This document shows, piece by piece, positions 1 through 8,300 of a DNA stretch of 64,000 bases. The stretch is taken from NCBI GenBank assembly GCA_022842065.1, contig JALHQH010000011.1, positions 248,001 to 312,000 on the forward strand. Reading direction: 5' to 3'. Position 1 is the first letter of the stretch; every line of letters starts with the position of its first letter. Made by a program: the position numbers and the translations under genes. The DNA is from Caldilineaceae bacterium (lineage in GTDB: Bacteria; Chloroflexota; Anaerolineae; Caldilineales; Caldilineaceae). A model generated the notes under the pieces. The model was given only the letters and a program-made list of their open reading frames with translations, made no database searches and had not been told where the DNA came from.

Positions 1-1458
1 GGCCAGGTGTAGCGCTTGGCGGCGGCCAGCCGGCAACTGGCCATAGATCAGCTCGCGAAAGGCGGGGTGGAGCGTAAGGCCATCCCCGCCTACGGTTTCG
101 GCCAACCCCAATGTCAGCAGCGCGTTGATGCCTTTCTGGTTGCTGCGCCAGCCATCGCGCGGCGCGCTGCCTTGGAAGACGGCTAATTCTTGGAGCAAGG
201 TCAACTCACCTGGGGCCAGATGTTGCCGTAGCCGCGCCATGACCCAATCTAGCGCAACCGGCGTGGTCAAAGTTTTGAGCGTTTCGCTCAATGCCGCCCC
301 CCGTTGATGCAGGGCAATAAAGAGGCGCAACAAGAGCCCATTGCCGCGTGTCACCTGTAGCAACCGCGCTTGTGCGGCTGGATCGAGGGTGATCCGTGCA
401 CTTTTTAAGAGCATGGGCAGCTCCGCCGCGGTCAACGGGGTGAGGGTAATCAGACAATCTGACTGCGGCTGGAGCAGCACTTTTTGGCCGATTAAGAGCA
501 GCGGCGCGCCGGCGCGCACCGCTTGGGCTAAATCCTCCAGAAAGGCACGCAGCCGGCTATGCTCCTGTGAATCATGCAACTCATCGGCTAAGAGTAGGTC
601 CACTTCATCAAAACAGAACAGGGGTGGGGTCGCGCGCAGATCGAAGAGATGTTGGCGCAAGACGGCCATGGCACTGGTTGCGTTGACCTGCTGTGGCTCG
701 GTATTAAGATGGAGCCACAGCGCCGAGGCCCCCTGTTGATGGAGAAAGTAGGCCAAGGTAAAGAGCAACTGATCCAGATGATCGGTTAAGCCGGGGCGGA
801 ATGTGTACCAAAAGACGCCCCCCTTGCGCCAGCGCGCGGCCAGGTGCGCCCCCATGCTCGTCTTACCCAAACCACCCCCGCCCACCAGTTGCACAACATG
901 CCCTTCTACCAACCCCGCCTGCGCCTGCTCCAACTGGGTCTCTCGGCCAAAGAGGGGGGCGGTTTCCGGTTGTTCCAAGCGCAGCGCCGGGCGCAGCGCT
1001 TGGACCAGGGTCGCGCCCAGGGTTTCGACCGCCCGCTCCAGATAGCGATAGTAGGTCGAGCGGCCCAGGGCGAGCAGCTTTACGATTTCGTTTTGTTTAG
1101 GCCGTGGCTCAGCAAAATAGGTTAAGAACAAGATGGCCTGCCCGTGGGTTTCCAAATCGGGGGGATAATGACAAACTGCTTCCCATAACAGACCTTGGAG
1201 TGCATTTTTGGTGCGCGCTTCCCACTGGTGCCAGATGACGCGCAATCGTTCGTCGATCGCGGCCAACCCCGTCAAGATGACTTGACGTTTGCGCGGCGCG
1301 ACGGTCGTCGCCCCCGCAAAAAAGAGCGAAGCCAGCGGTGAGCGCTTCTCTAACCATTCATTGTCATCCACATGTTCCAGCGTTTGGCGCAAGGTCTGCA
1401 TAAAGCGATCCGGGACGGTGGCGATCGGAGGTGCGCTTGGTGATTTGGTAGTACTCAT
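1..1458 (-). CDS. STAND/AAA-type NTPase with putative HTH, partial
   Basis: Open reading frame of 486 codons that runs off the left edge, so the C-terminus is missing. It begins with ATG at 1458 on the minus strand. Residues 120-150 look like a helix-turn-helix (LLALGRSTYYRYLERAVETLG region). A linker leads to FGRE at 170-173, then a Walker A loop GGGGLGKTS at 193-201 and a Walker B-like FCFDEVD at 281-287, followed by a winged-helix-like stretch. This order (effector domain, FGRE linker, P-loop) is typical of signal-transduction ATPases of the STAND class, which act as ATP-gated regulators. The ligand and target are unknown. It is divergent from the secreted-protein genes that follow, so it could regulate them, but nothing proves this. 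Confidence 0.75.
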   Translation of the reverse strand, partial: MSTTKSPSAPPIATVPDRFMQTLRQTLEHVDDNEWLEKRSPLASLFFAGATTVAPRKRQVILTGLAAIDERLRVIWHQWEARTKNALQGLLWEAVCHYPPDLETHGQAILFLTYFAEPRPKQNEIVKLLALGRSTYYRYLERAVETLGATLVQALRPALRLEQPETAPLFGRETQLEQAQAGLVEGHVVQLVGGGGLGKTSMGAHLAARWRKGGVFWYTFRPGLTDHLDQLLFTLAYFLHQQGASALWLHLNTEPQQVNATSAMAVLRQHLFDLRATPPLFCFDEVDLLLADELHDSQEHSRLRAFLEDLAQAVRAGAPLLLIGQKVLLQPQSDCLITLTPLTAAELPMLLKSARITLDPAAQARLLQVTRGNGLLLRLFIALHQRGAALSETLKTLTTPVALDWVMARLRQHLAPGELTLLQELAVFQGSAPRDGWRSNQKGINALLTLGLAETVGGDGLTLHPAFRELIYGQLPAGRRQALHLA

Positions 1459-1759
1459 AACATAACTCGCTTACTTTGTGTTAATTATTGAGACATTTTT
1501 GCGCAAAGTTGGGACTTTTTGGGGCGGCAGCCGCACTCATCTATGATAGGATGGCAACACCCAAGGTGCTACTGGCACCGCAATGTCATTAAGCGTTTTC
1601 GTGTCAATCGTAGACACTGAGCAATGAATCGTTGCCAGTGAAACTTCCCGGCTGATCACTTTCTTACTGCACACTGCTGACGGCTAACTTAACGACATTG
1701 ACTGGCACCTACTCACGAATCGTTATTGACATAGATCGATTAAATAGAGGAGCGAGAGT
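1459..1759. other. Divergent intergenic region
   Basis: About 300 bases between the NTPase and the exported protein. A block near 1510-1550 (GGGACTTTTTGGGG then TATGAT at about 1542) resembles the promoter blocks at 3089 and 4417 and may be a plus-strand promoter, which would leave a leader of about 200 nt. No gene or clear hairpin was seen here. Confidence 0.4.
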
Positions 1760-2566
1760 ATGAATCAACGATCCGAACGCAAGCGTTATCTACCCTATTG
1801 GCTGATCCTGATCTTTGTGGCCGCTTTGTTGCCGATCTCACCAGATGGATCAATGGGCAGTGCGGTGGTCTTTGCCCAAAATGTGCCACCTGCGTGTTTG
1901 AATGATAGTGGGCAGCCGGTCCGCACCGCACCGGTCATCGGTGCGTGGGCATTGGCGCTCAACTTCAACCATGCCCCCTCCGCTACCACCACCATCGGCT
2001 GTCGCGTTACAACCGTTGCCCTGAATCCACAGCAGATGACCTATACCCTGCTCAACTGTCCCCTGAGTAACAATAGCGCCGGTGTACAGGTTGGCGGCGG
2101 TATTGCTCCTTTTGATGGCATCTTCTGGGTCACCTGCCCGAATGGGCCACCGGTGCCTGGGTATGGGCCACTCTATGACAGCTTTGCGATTTATGGCCGG
2201 GCGCAATTCGCGACATTAACGGCACCAGCTAATTTTAAGATCATGGAGCATCCCGACGTTAGCCTGACCGCCAGAGTCGATGCCAACGCCCGCATTAAAT
2301 TGACCAGCCGCTATGGGTCTTATAGCTACGAATCAACCGATTCATCAACGAATGTGGTGGCTGCGCCCATCTTTTTTGGGGCATTGGTGGCGGCTGGTGT
2401 CGGCCGCCATCAGGTTGATGGGAATACCTTTCTCTTCACCACACCAGTAACCGAATTCCCCTTCTCCTTTGCGCCGCCGATTATTTTTGGTAAGGCGCAG
2501 AAGCCGTGGACGCTCTTCGAAATTGTTGTCGATCCACCGCCGCCACGTGGGGGTCTTAGCGGCTAA
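1760..2566 (+). CDS. Exported protein of unknown function
   Basis: A 268-residue protein. The start ATG at 1760 follows GAGGAGCGAG with fair spacing. A basic N-terminus (NQRSERKRY) and a hydrophobic stretch at residues 12-40 ending near VFAQN look like a signal peptide, so the product is probably secreted or surface-anchored. The mature part is rich in small, polar and aromatic residues and has four cysteines, in PPACLND, GCRVTT, NCPLSN and VTCPNG, which may form disulfides. I do not recognise a domain. It is followed 120 bp later by a strong terminator, so it is probably transcribed alone. Confidence 0.6.
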   Translation: MNQRSERKRYLPYWLILIFVAALLPISPDGSMGSAVVFAQNVPPACLNDSGQPVRTAPVIGAWALALNFNHAPSATTTIGCRVTTVALNPQQMTYTLLNCPLSNNSAGVQVGGGIAPFDGIFWVTCPNGPPVPGYGPLYDSFAIYGRAQFATLTAPANFKIMEHPDVSLTARVDANARIKLTSRYGSYSYESTDSSTNVVAAPIFFGALVAAGVGRHQVDGNTFLFTTPVTEFPFSFAPPIIFGKAQKPWTLFEIVVDPPPPRGGLSG

Positions 2567-2689
2567 AGGCCGTTACCCTTCAATACTGGCCTGCATTTGC
2601 CATCACGCCGTGCGAGTTGGTGACAGTATGCCAAATCGCTGATAAACCCCCAAATGTCCTTGGCTTACCGCCGATCTTAATCCTCTTTG

Positions 2690-2725
2690 GCCTCGCTGTA
2701 GACCGCTACAGCGAGGCTGCTTTTT
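2690..2725 (+). terminator. Rho-independent terminator
   Basis: A perfect 12-bp stem (2690-2701 with 2706-2717), a 4-base loop and a following T run (2721-2725). It probably ends the transcript of the exported protein at 1760. Confidence 0.85.
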
Positions 2726-2754
2726 GCCTGGCTGCTGCTTGCCTTAGTTAGGAT

Positions 2755-2814
2755 TTAGGCAACGCCAGTCGTAGGGGCACGATATATCGTGCCCCTACGA
2801 CTGGCGTTGCCTAA
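2755..2814. repeat. 60-bp perfect palindrome
   Basis: A completely self-complementary 60-bp sequence with no loop, centred between 2784 and 2785. Its core is GGGGCACGATATATCGTGCCCC. No T run follows it. It is one of many palindromes in the intergenic spaces of this window. Confidence 0.9.
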
Positions 2815-2834
2815 TAGAGAAAGCAAATCGAGTT

Positions 2835-2884
2835 GGCACAATCGTGTACTGCGCATCAGGTGATGCACAGTACACGATTGTGCC
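2835..2884. repeat. Inverted repeat related to the 18.5-kb and 63.3-kb elements
   Basis: 17-bp perfect arms (2835-2851 and 2868-2884) with a smaller inner hairpin GCATCA/TGATGC. The words TGCGCATC and AGTACACG recur in the elements at 18446-18603 and 63335-63400, so these look like members of one dispersed REP-like family. Confidence 0.75.
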
Positions 2885-3107
2885 ATATTTATCTGCCTTA
2901 TCTATAAGGCCTCTTAGTACATCCTCATGCCGTGGATAGTCCTTACTTTACAAAACCGCAGACTCGCACACCGCTTTGGCCGGCATTCTGTGCTGAAAAG
3001 TGGCCAAGCGACCCCAGTTGTGAGCAAATTTACCCTGGTCTATGGCTGCTAACTTCACTAAACGGGTGTGCTTGGGACTTTTTTACCGTTTGTTGGAACT
3101 TTTGCAG

Positions 3108-3136
3108 TTGAATCGCCCACTGCCGCTGGCTACAAT
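3108..3136 (+). promoter_or_regulatory. Predicted promoter, TTGAAT-17-TACAAT
   Basis: A -35 box at 3108-3113 and a -10 box at 3131-3136 with an ideal 17-bp spacer. The surrounding 50 bp (from about 3089) resembles the promoter at 4436. It lies 240 bp before the RTX-like gene and upstream of a second promoter-like block at 3245. Confidence 0.55.
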
Positions 3137-3244
3137 GGTTGCAGAAAGGCTTTTCATCCACACGAACTGCTGGCTACATGTTCACCCGGCAGGTTGCGCA
3201 ACCTGCTGGTTTGACCGCCGCCTAAACTCGCAATGCGGCTCGCA

Positions 3245-3309
3245 TGAGGCAATCTTGAGGCAATTCAATGCAGTTTTTGCCACTGCTGCCCGCAACAGCG
3301 CCTTATACT
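3245..3309 (+). promoter_or_regulatory. Direct-repeat promoter block, copy 1
   Basis: Two direct repeats TGAGGCAAT start at 3245 and 3256 (11 bp apart, one helical turn). A TATACT -10 box lies at 3304-3309 and the -35 position is poor. The block at 5151-5215 has the same repeats and the same 48-bp distance to its -10 box. An activator binding to the direct repeats is the likely reading. Confidence 0.6.
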
Positions 3310-3373
3310 GGGGATGGCTAGTCAATCAGCCGGTTCACGACATTTCAACTTAGACAAAGAGGAGCAAACCACA

Positions 3374-3793
3374 ATGAAACGCACAAAAATGATGATTACC
3401 GCCGCCATGTTGGCCGCTACCGTTGCCTTTGGCGGCACTTATGAAACCAGCCAGGCGCAGGTCGTCATGTGTCAGGGGCAGGTCGCTACTATCGTTGGGA
3501 CTAACGGCAACAACGTCATCAACGGCACGTCGGGGAGCGATGTCATTCATGGCCAAGGCGGCAATGACATTATCAAAGGCAAGGGGGGCAATGATGTCAT
3601 CTGTGGCGGTGATGGTGCCGATGAAATTCATGGTGACGGCGGCAACGACAGCTTGAATGGTGGTGCCGGCAACGATACCCTGCGCGGCGGCAATGGCGGT
3701 GACATCCTGGATTGCGGCACCGGTGTTGATAAGTACAACGGTGGTTTGGGTAACAACAATGTCTCCGGTAACTGTGAAACCTTTGTGTTGTAA
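3374..3793 (+). CDS. Small secreted RTX-like calcium-binding repeat protein
   Basis: A 139-residue protein. I chose ATG 3374, preceded by AAAGAGGAG, because the longer in-frame start lacks a ribosome site and sits on the promoter. A signal peptide covers about residues 1-27, ending near SQAQ. The rest is made of about nine copies of the nonapeptide type GGxGNDxI/Lx, the RTX (hemolysin-type) repeat that binds calcium in a parallel beta-roll. Four cysteines are present, which is unusual for RTX rolls. No enzyme domain or type I secretion tail is visible, so this is a bare beta-roll exported by the Sec route. It is 49 bp upstream of a paralogue and probably forms an operon with it. Confidence 0.8.
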   Translation: MKRTKMMITAAMLAATVAFGGTYETSQAQVVMCQGQVATIVGTNGNNVINGTSGSDVIHGQGGNDIIKGKGGNDVICGGDGADEIHGDGGNDSLNGGAGNDTLRGGNGGDILDCGTGVDKYNGGLGNNNVSGNCETFVL

Positions 3794-3842
3794 CAACAAT
3801 CAGCGTAATCGATCAATAAACACCAGAAAGAAGGAAATCACG

Positions 3843-4250
3843 ATGAAACAACTAATGAATCTCGCCCTTGCGCTCTGCCTTGCCTGCTTGAGTCTCTTTG
3901 CCACCGGGGCAACTACCTATGCAGCTGATTGCAGTGCTGGCCTTGTCTTGAATGGTAATAACAACCCCAATACGCTGACTGGCGGCCCCCGCAATGATCG
4001 GATCAACGGCAATGGGGGGAACGATGTCCTGTACGGCCTTGACTGCAACGATAAGATCGCCGGCGGTGGGGGCAATGATCGGTTGTACGGGGGAGATGGC
4101 AATGATAACCTGCAAGGGGGTGCCGGCAATGATACACTGTACGGTGGCCCTGGCCGTGATGTCATTAACGGTGGTCCCGGCTACGATATCTGTTACGGTA
4201 CGCCTGGGGTTGACACCTTCATCGGCTGTGAGGTGATCGTCCCCGTCTAA
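3843..4250 (+). CDS. Second small secreted RTX-like repeat protein
   Basis: A 135-residue paralogue of the preceding gene. ATG 3843 follows AAAGAAGGAA. Residues 1-28 form a signal peptide ending near TYAA. GG-x-GND repeats fill residues 40-120, and the last segment CYGTPGVDTFIGCEV matches the cysteine-containing end of its neighbour in style. Like that protein it has no catalytic domain, so calcium-dependent folding outside the cell, adhesion or matrix formation are possible roles. A strong terminator follows at 4277, closing a two-gene operon. Confidence 0.8.
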   Translation: MKQLMNLALALCLACLSLFATGATTYAADCSAGLVLNGNNNPNTLTGGPRNDRINGNGGNDVLYGLDCNDKIAGGGGNDRLYGGDGNDNLQGGAGNDTLYGGPGRDVINGGPGYDICYGTPGVDTFIGCEVIVPV

Positions 4251-4276
4251 ATCAGCTTACCACAGATCATGATGAA

Positions 4277-4312
4277 AAGGCCCAACCAAACAGCTTGGTT
4301 GGGCCTTTTTTG
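4277..4312 (+). terminator. Rho-independent terminator
   Basis: A 13-bp perfect stem (4277-4289 with 4295-4307), a 5-base loop and a T-rich tail. It ends the RTX-like gene pair. Confidence 0.9.
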
Positions 4313-4435
4313 TTGCAAGCGTTAGGCGCAATGGCTACCAAGATCCCGCTGCGTGAACCTGCTGCTTTTTGCCTGGCAATCTTGGGTGGCCAAACAATAG
4401 CGGGACGCTTACCCGCTATTTTGACACTTTTTTGG

Positions 4436-4464
4436 TTGAATTGCCCACCGCCCCTGCTTAGAAT
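4436..4464 (+). promoter_or_regulatory. Predicted promoter, TTGAAT-17-TAGAAT
   Basis: A -35 box at 4436-4441 and a -10 box at 4459-4464 with a 17-bp spacer. About 50 bp around it align with the promoter at 3108. It lies about 50 bp before the membrane protein at 4513. Confidence 0.6.
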
Positions 4465-4512
4465 GAGACCACACTCACCTGTTGCTGTCACTTGTGCAAC
4501 ATCGGAGCTCCC

Positions 4513-5043
4513 ATGACGACTACTGATTTGTTGATAAATCGCCCATCCCTATACGCATTGACCCGGAAGGTGGGGGGCTGGATCCGGCGCTATCTGCCGG
4601 CCGAATTAGCCGGGACGACCGCCGCACTTATGGGGATCGCGCTGGCTCAGCACTTTGATCTGCGCGTTGTCTCCATTGCCCTGATTGGCGTCTGGTCTGA
4701 ATTTGTTGGTTTTTATGCGGCCATTGCCCTGCTGGAATGGTTTGCCTACCGGCGTCAGCAAACGCGCTTGGTCACTGCGCCGAGTAACATGGCGGGTTTG
4801 TTGGCAACGGTCAAACAAATGACAGCTTTCCTGGGCCATTTATTGCGTACGCTACTGTTAGAATTTGGTCCTGCTGAACTCTTGGATCCCTTGTTGCTGC
4901 GCCCTGCCTTACTGGCCCTGGCCATACAACTGATTCCCAATCTGGGGTTGGCCCTGCTTGTCGGCAAACTCAGCGCCGATCTGTTTTTTTACACCGTGAC
5001 GATCAGCAGTTACGAACTTCGTAAGCAGCTGTCGACAACCTAA
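4513..5043 (+). CDS. Small membrane protein of unknown function
   Basis: A 176-residue protein. I chose ATG 4513, with GGAG six bases upstream, over a longer in-frame start that lacks a ribosome site. There are two long hydrophobic regions, about residues 35-75 (ALMGIALAQ...IALLEW) and 125-165 (LLALAIQLIPNLGLALLVG), which suggests three or four membrane helices joined by a basic stretch (YRRQQTR). I do not recognise the family. It has its own predicted promoter. Confidence 0.55.
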   Translation: MTTTDLLINRPSLYALTRKVGGWIRRYLPAELAGTTAALMGIALAQHFDLRVVSIALIGVWSEFVGFYAAIALLEWFAYRRQQTRLVTAPSNMAGLLATVKQMTAFLGHLLRTLLLEFGPAELLDPLLLRPALLALAIQLIPNLGLALLVGKLSADLFFYTVTISSYELRKQLSTT

Positions 5044-5090
5044 TCCAGCGTTGGTCAAGTCGCACAGACTTCGTCTACACGAGCAATTAA

Positions 5091-5135
5091 GTCACGGAGT
5101 GACGGCAGATGGCAGCCGCAGGTTTCAACCTGCGG
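5091..5135. repeat. Dispersed double-hairpin element
   Basis: Hairpin GTCACGGAGTGAC (5091-5103) followed by hairpin CCGCAGGTTTCAACCTGCGG (5116-5135). Both modules recur inside the larger inverted-repeat element at 43367-43509, so this is a dispersed repeat family. Confidence 0.7.
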
Positions 5136-5150
5136 GTCAGGGTGTCCCAA

Positions 5151-5215
5151 TGAGGCGATTGTGAGGCAATTCGGCGCAGCCTTTGCCAGTGTTGTTGCAA
5201 AAGGCTTGTTACACT
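5151..5215 (+). promoter_or_regulatory. Direct-repeat promoter block, copy 2
   Basis: TGAGGC-type direct repeats at 5151 and 5162 (11 bp apart) and TACACT at 5210-5215. It matches the block at 3245-3309 in sequence and spacing. The start codon of the giant surface protein is about 90 bp downstream. Confidence 0.6.
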
Positions 5216-5307
5216 GGTGGTGGATATCCAAGCCGAAGATTGTCAATTCGTCGTCTGCCGGCGCAATTTGTGCACCGGCACACCAAACAAAGATGGGAAG
5301 AGAAGAG

Positions 5308-8300
5308 ATGAAACCTCGTATAATGACAACAATGCAACCCCTGCTCGCGGTGCTCTGCCTGCTCCTAGCTGGGTTACTACCTTTAACGGCGGCCCATGCT
5401 GCGCCCCCAATGGCCCCCTTCGCCGAAGGCGCGGCCACCACCATTACGTTGACCCCAACCGACGATGCCCGCACGCAAGCCGGCTCGCCCGACACGACCT
5501 TTGAAGAAGGCTTTCTGTGGGTCGGTCATCCGAATGTGCATTTCAGCCTGCTCAAGTTTGATCTCTCAGTGCTGCCGGTTGACGCGACGATCAACGGGGC
5601 CAGTTTACGCCTCTACTTTACCGGCATCTACACTGGTACCAACGACGTGGAAGTGGGCCGGGTTGATGGGGTCTGGGACGAAGCCACGCTGACCGCTTCG
5701 ACACCAGTCAACTATACCTGGAGCGGTCAATTCAAAGCCGTCACCAGCACTGGTAAAACGGATGGTGACTTTGTGGACTGGAATGTTACGCCCCTTGCCC
5801 AAGCTTGGCATACGGGTGCACAGGTCAATGATGGCTTGGCCTTGCGGGGCAATGGTGGCGAACTCAAAGCCGCCCACTCCAAAGAGACCGGCGAAGCAGC
5901 GGATCGTGGTCCCAAGCTGATCATCAATTACACCTTGCCCGCCGACGATGGCCAACCCCGCCCCGATCTAGGTGATGCGCCAGACAGCACCAACCATCAT
6001 GGTCTTAACAACACTGCCTACCCTGGTGGTATCCTCGGCCAATTCCCGACGGTACGCGATGTGCCGGTCAACCAGGCGGCTGGTCCGCGTCACAACAACC
6101 AGACCATGCAAGCTTGGCTGGGTGACTTTCTCTCCCGTGAAGCTGAAGCCGACCAAGGCCCTGACCAGGACGCGCCGCGCAACAACATTCTGCGCAATAG
6201 TGTGAGCGGAGCCACTGCCGATGTGGCTGATAATGACCGCGGCGATGATGGCTGGCGTAATCGCAATCTGCGCTTCTTTGACTGTGAACGCACCCAACTC
6301 GATGCGCGCGTGAGCAAGGCGGCCAACGCCACCCTCAACCGTATGTATCTCAATGTCTGGTTCGATGGCAACCGCGACGGCGACTGGTCCGACCTTGGCC
6401 AGTGCCAACCGAATGAAGCCCAGCCGGCCCAAGCCAGCTATGAGTGGATCGTCCAGAATTATATTGTCGATCTAACCGCGATTCCTGGGGGTGGTTCGCT
6501 GGACTTCAATGTCCTTACCGAAAAGGTGCTCAACAGCAGCGGTGTCGGTCGCCATTGGCTGCGCTTTAGCTTGAGCGAAGCGCCGGCCGTGCAACCCATC
6601 AATGGCACTGATCTGCCCGATGGCCGTGGCCCTCATCCACTACACCCGACCTTGTCGGTCTTCCAATATGGTGAGACCGAAGATGTGCTGCAACTTTCGG
6701 CCCCGGCTGGCCGGGATGGTACGTTAGAGATCCAGAAGCGGGTGATCACCGATGGTGAACCGGTCGAGTGGATCGACTATGTCACCTATGAGATTCTACT
6801 GCGGCACAATGGCGGCACCCAGCCGATCCAAGCCAGCCTGCGCGACGTGCTGCCCTACCCGCTGATTGTCTACCCGACGATTGATGGGGGTAACATCGAA
6901 TATATCGTCGTTGACACTCCCACCGGCGGCGCCACTCCTTTGCAAGCGCAACTGGAGGTCATCCCCCCCGCTGGCGCGAATCCGCCGCAACAGGTGGTCA
7001 AGTGGCAGGGCACCTTGGCCCCGAATGCTGAGATTAAGTTTACCTTCCAGGTCCGTGTGATTGCCTTGTGTCAACCAAATCAACAGACGATGACCTTCAC
7101 TAACCGCGCCGAAGCCAAACCGGTGGGGGGCGCGCTGGTGAGCGCCGAAGATACTTTTAGCGCCAAGTGCATCGGCTATGATGAGAATAACATCGACTTT
7201 GAAGCGGAACCAACCCCCAACGACATCGACCTGGGCAATCTTCTGGATCTACCGGTGCGCTACATTATCACCAACACCCATGCGCTCTCGGTTAACCTGG
7301 GCTTCTTCCAATTGCCTGGTGTGACCGCTGCTGCGACTGCTGGCACCGCGCCCCGCTTCTTGGACCGGATTACCCTTGCGCCGCAGTCGAGCCAACGTGT
7401 CGAATTGCTGCTCAATCTGGCGAACGGCGTCACCGATGAACTGAGCCTGCCCGATGATTACGTGCCCAGCACGACCATTGCCTTCTGTTTCCTGGTCGGC
7501 GATGATAATCACTGCCCCGATGCACAGACCTATCCGCAGTTGAATGGGGAACTGCCCATGCAACTCAAAGCACGCCCGAATGACCTGGGTGACGCCCCCG
7601 ACAGCAGCAACCATGCCGGCGCAAACATGGCTGCCTATCCTGGCGTACAAGCGCTCTTCCCCACCGTTTTCGATGCGGCGACCGGGTTGCCCGAAGGCCC
7701 CCTGCATCGCTACCCACGCCCCTTCCACCTGGGGCAACGGGTGAGCCGCGAAGCCGAAGCCGATCTCGGGCCGGACCAGGATGGGGTCAACAATCTCTTG
7801 CCCGCGGCCAATGATCCCGACAATGATCGTTTTGACGATGGCACCAATTTTGGCCTTTGGAATCTGGCTCATTGCCAGCCGACCAATCTGCCCGTCCAGG
7901 TCGCGATTGGCCCCCAAGCGGTGAATTACTTCCAAACGCTGGGCACGCCAGGTTATCTCAACATCTGGATCGACAGCAACCACAACGGCGAGTGGAAAGA
8001 TGCGACCCAATGTCCCGGTGTTGACGGCGCAAAACCGGCGGTCGAACATATTGTCATCGACTTCCCGATGAATGTGGTCGGCTTGGGGGCTGGGGTACAC
8101 CTGCTCAATGTGCCGACTGGCTTGGTACCCTGGAACATTACTGACCAGCCGGCCTGGGTTCGCATGACCCTGAGCGAACGCCCGGCCAACAAAACATTAA
8201 CTGCCGGTAGCCTGACCTATGGTGATGGCCGCGGTTACGCAACTCCCTTCAAAACCGGCGAGACCGAAGATTATCTCTATCGCCCGTTGGCCGCTGGTGG

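Noticed and set aside
3042..3353. 103-residue plus-strand frame
   Set aside because: It covers two promoter-like blocks, has no ribosome site, and its composition is not protein-like.
4295..4516. 73-residue frame after the RTX terminator
   Set aside because: It lies between a terminator and a promoter; no ribosome site.
7249..8100. 283-residue frame antisense to the giant protein
   Set aside because: It is a shadow frame; the plus-strand gene has clear domains there.
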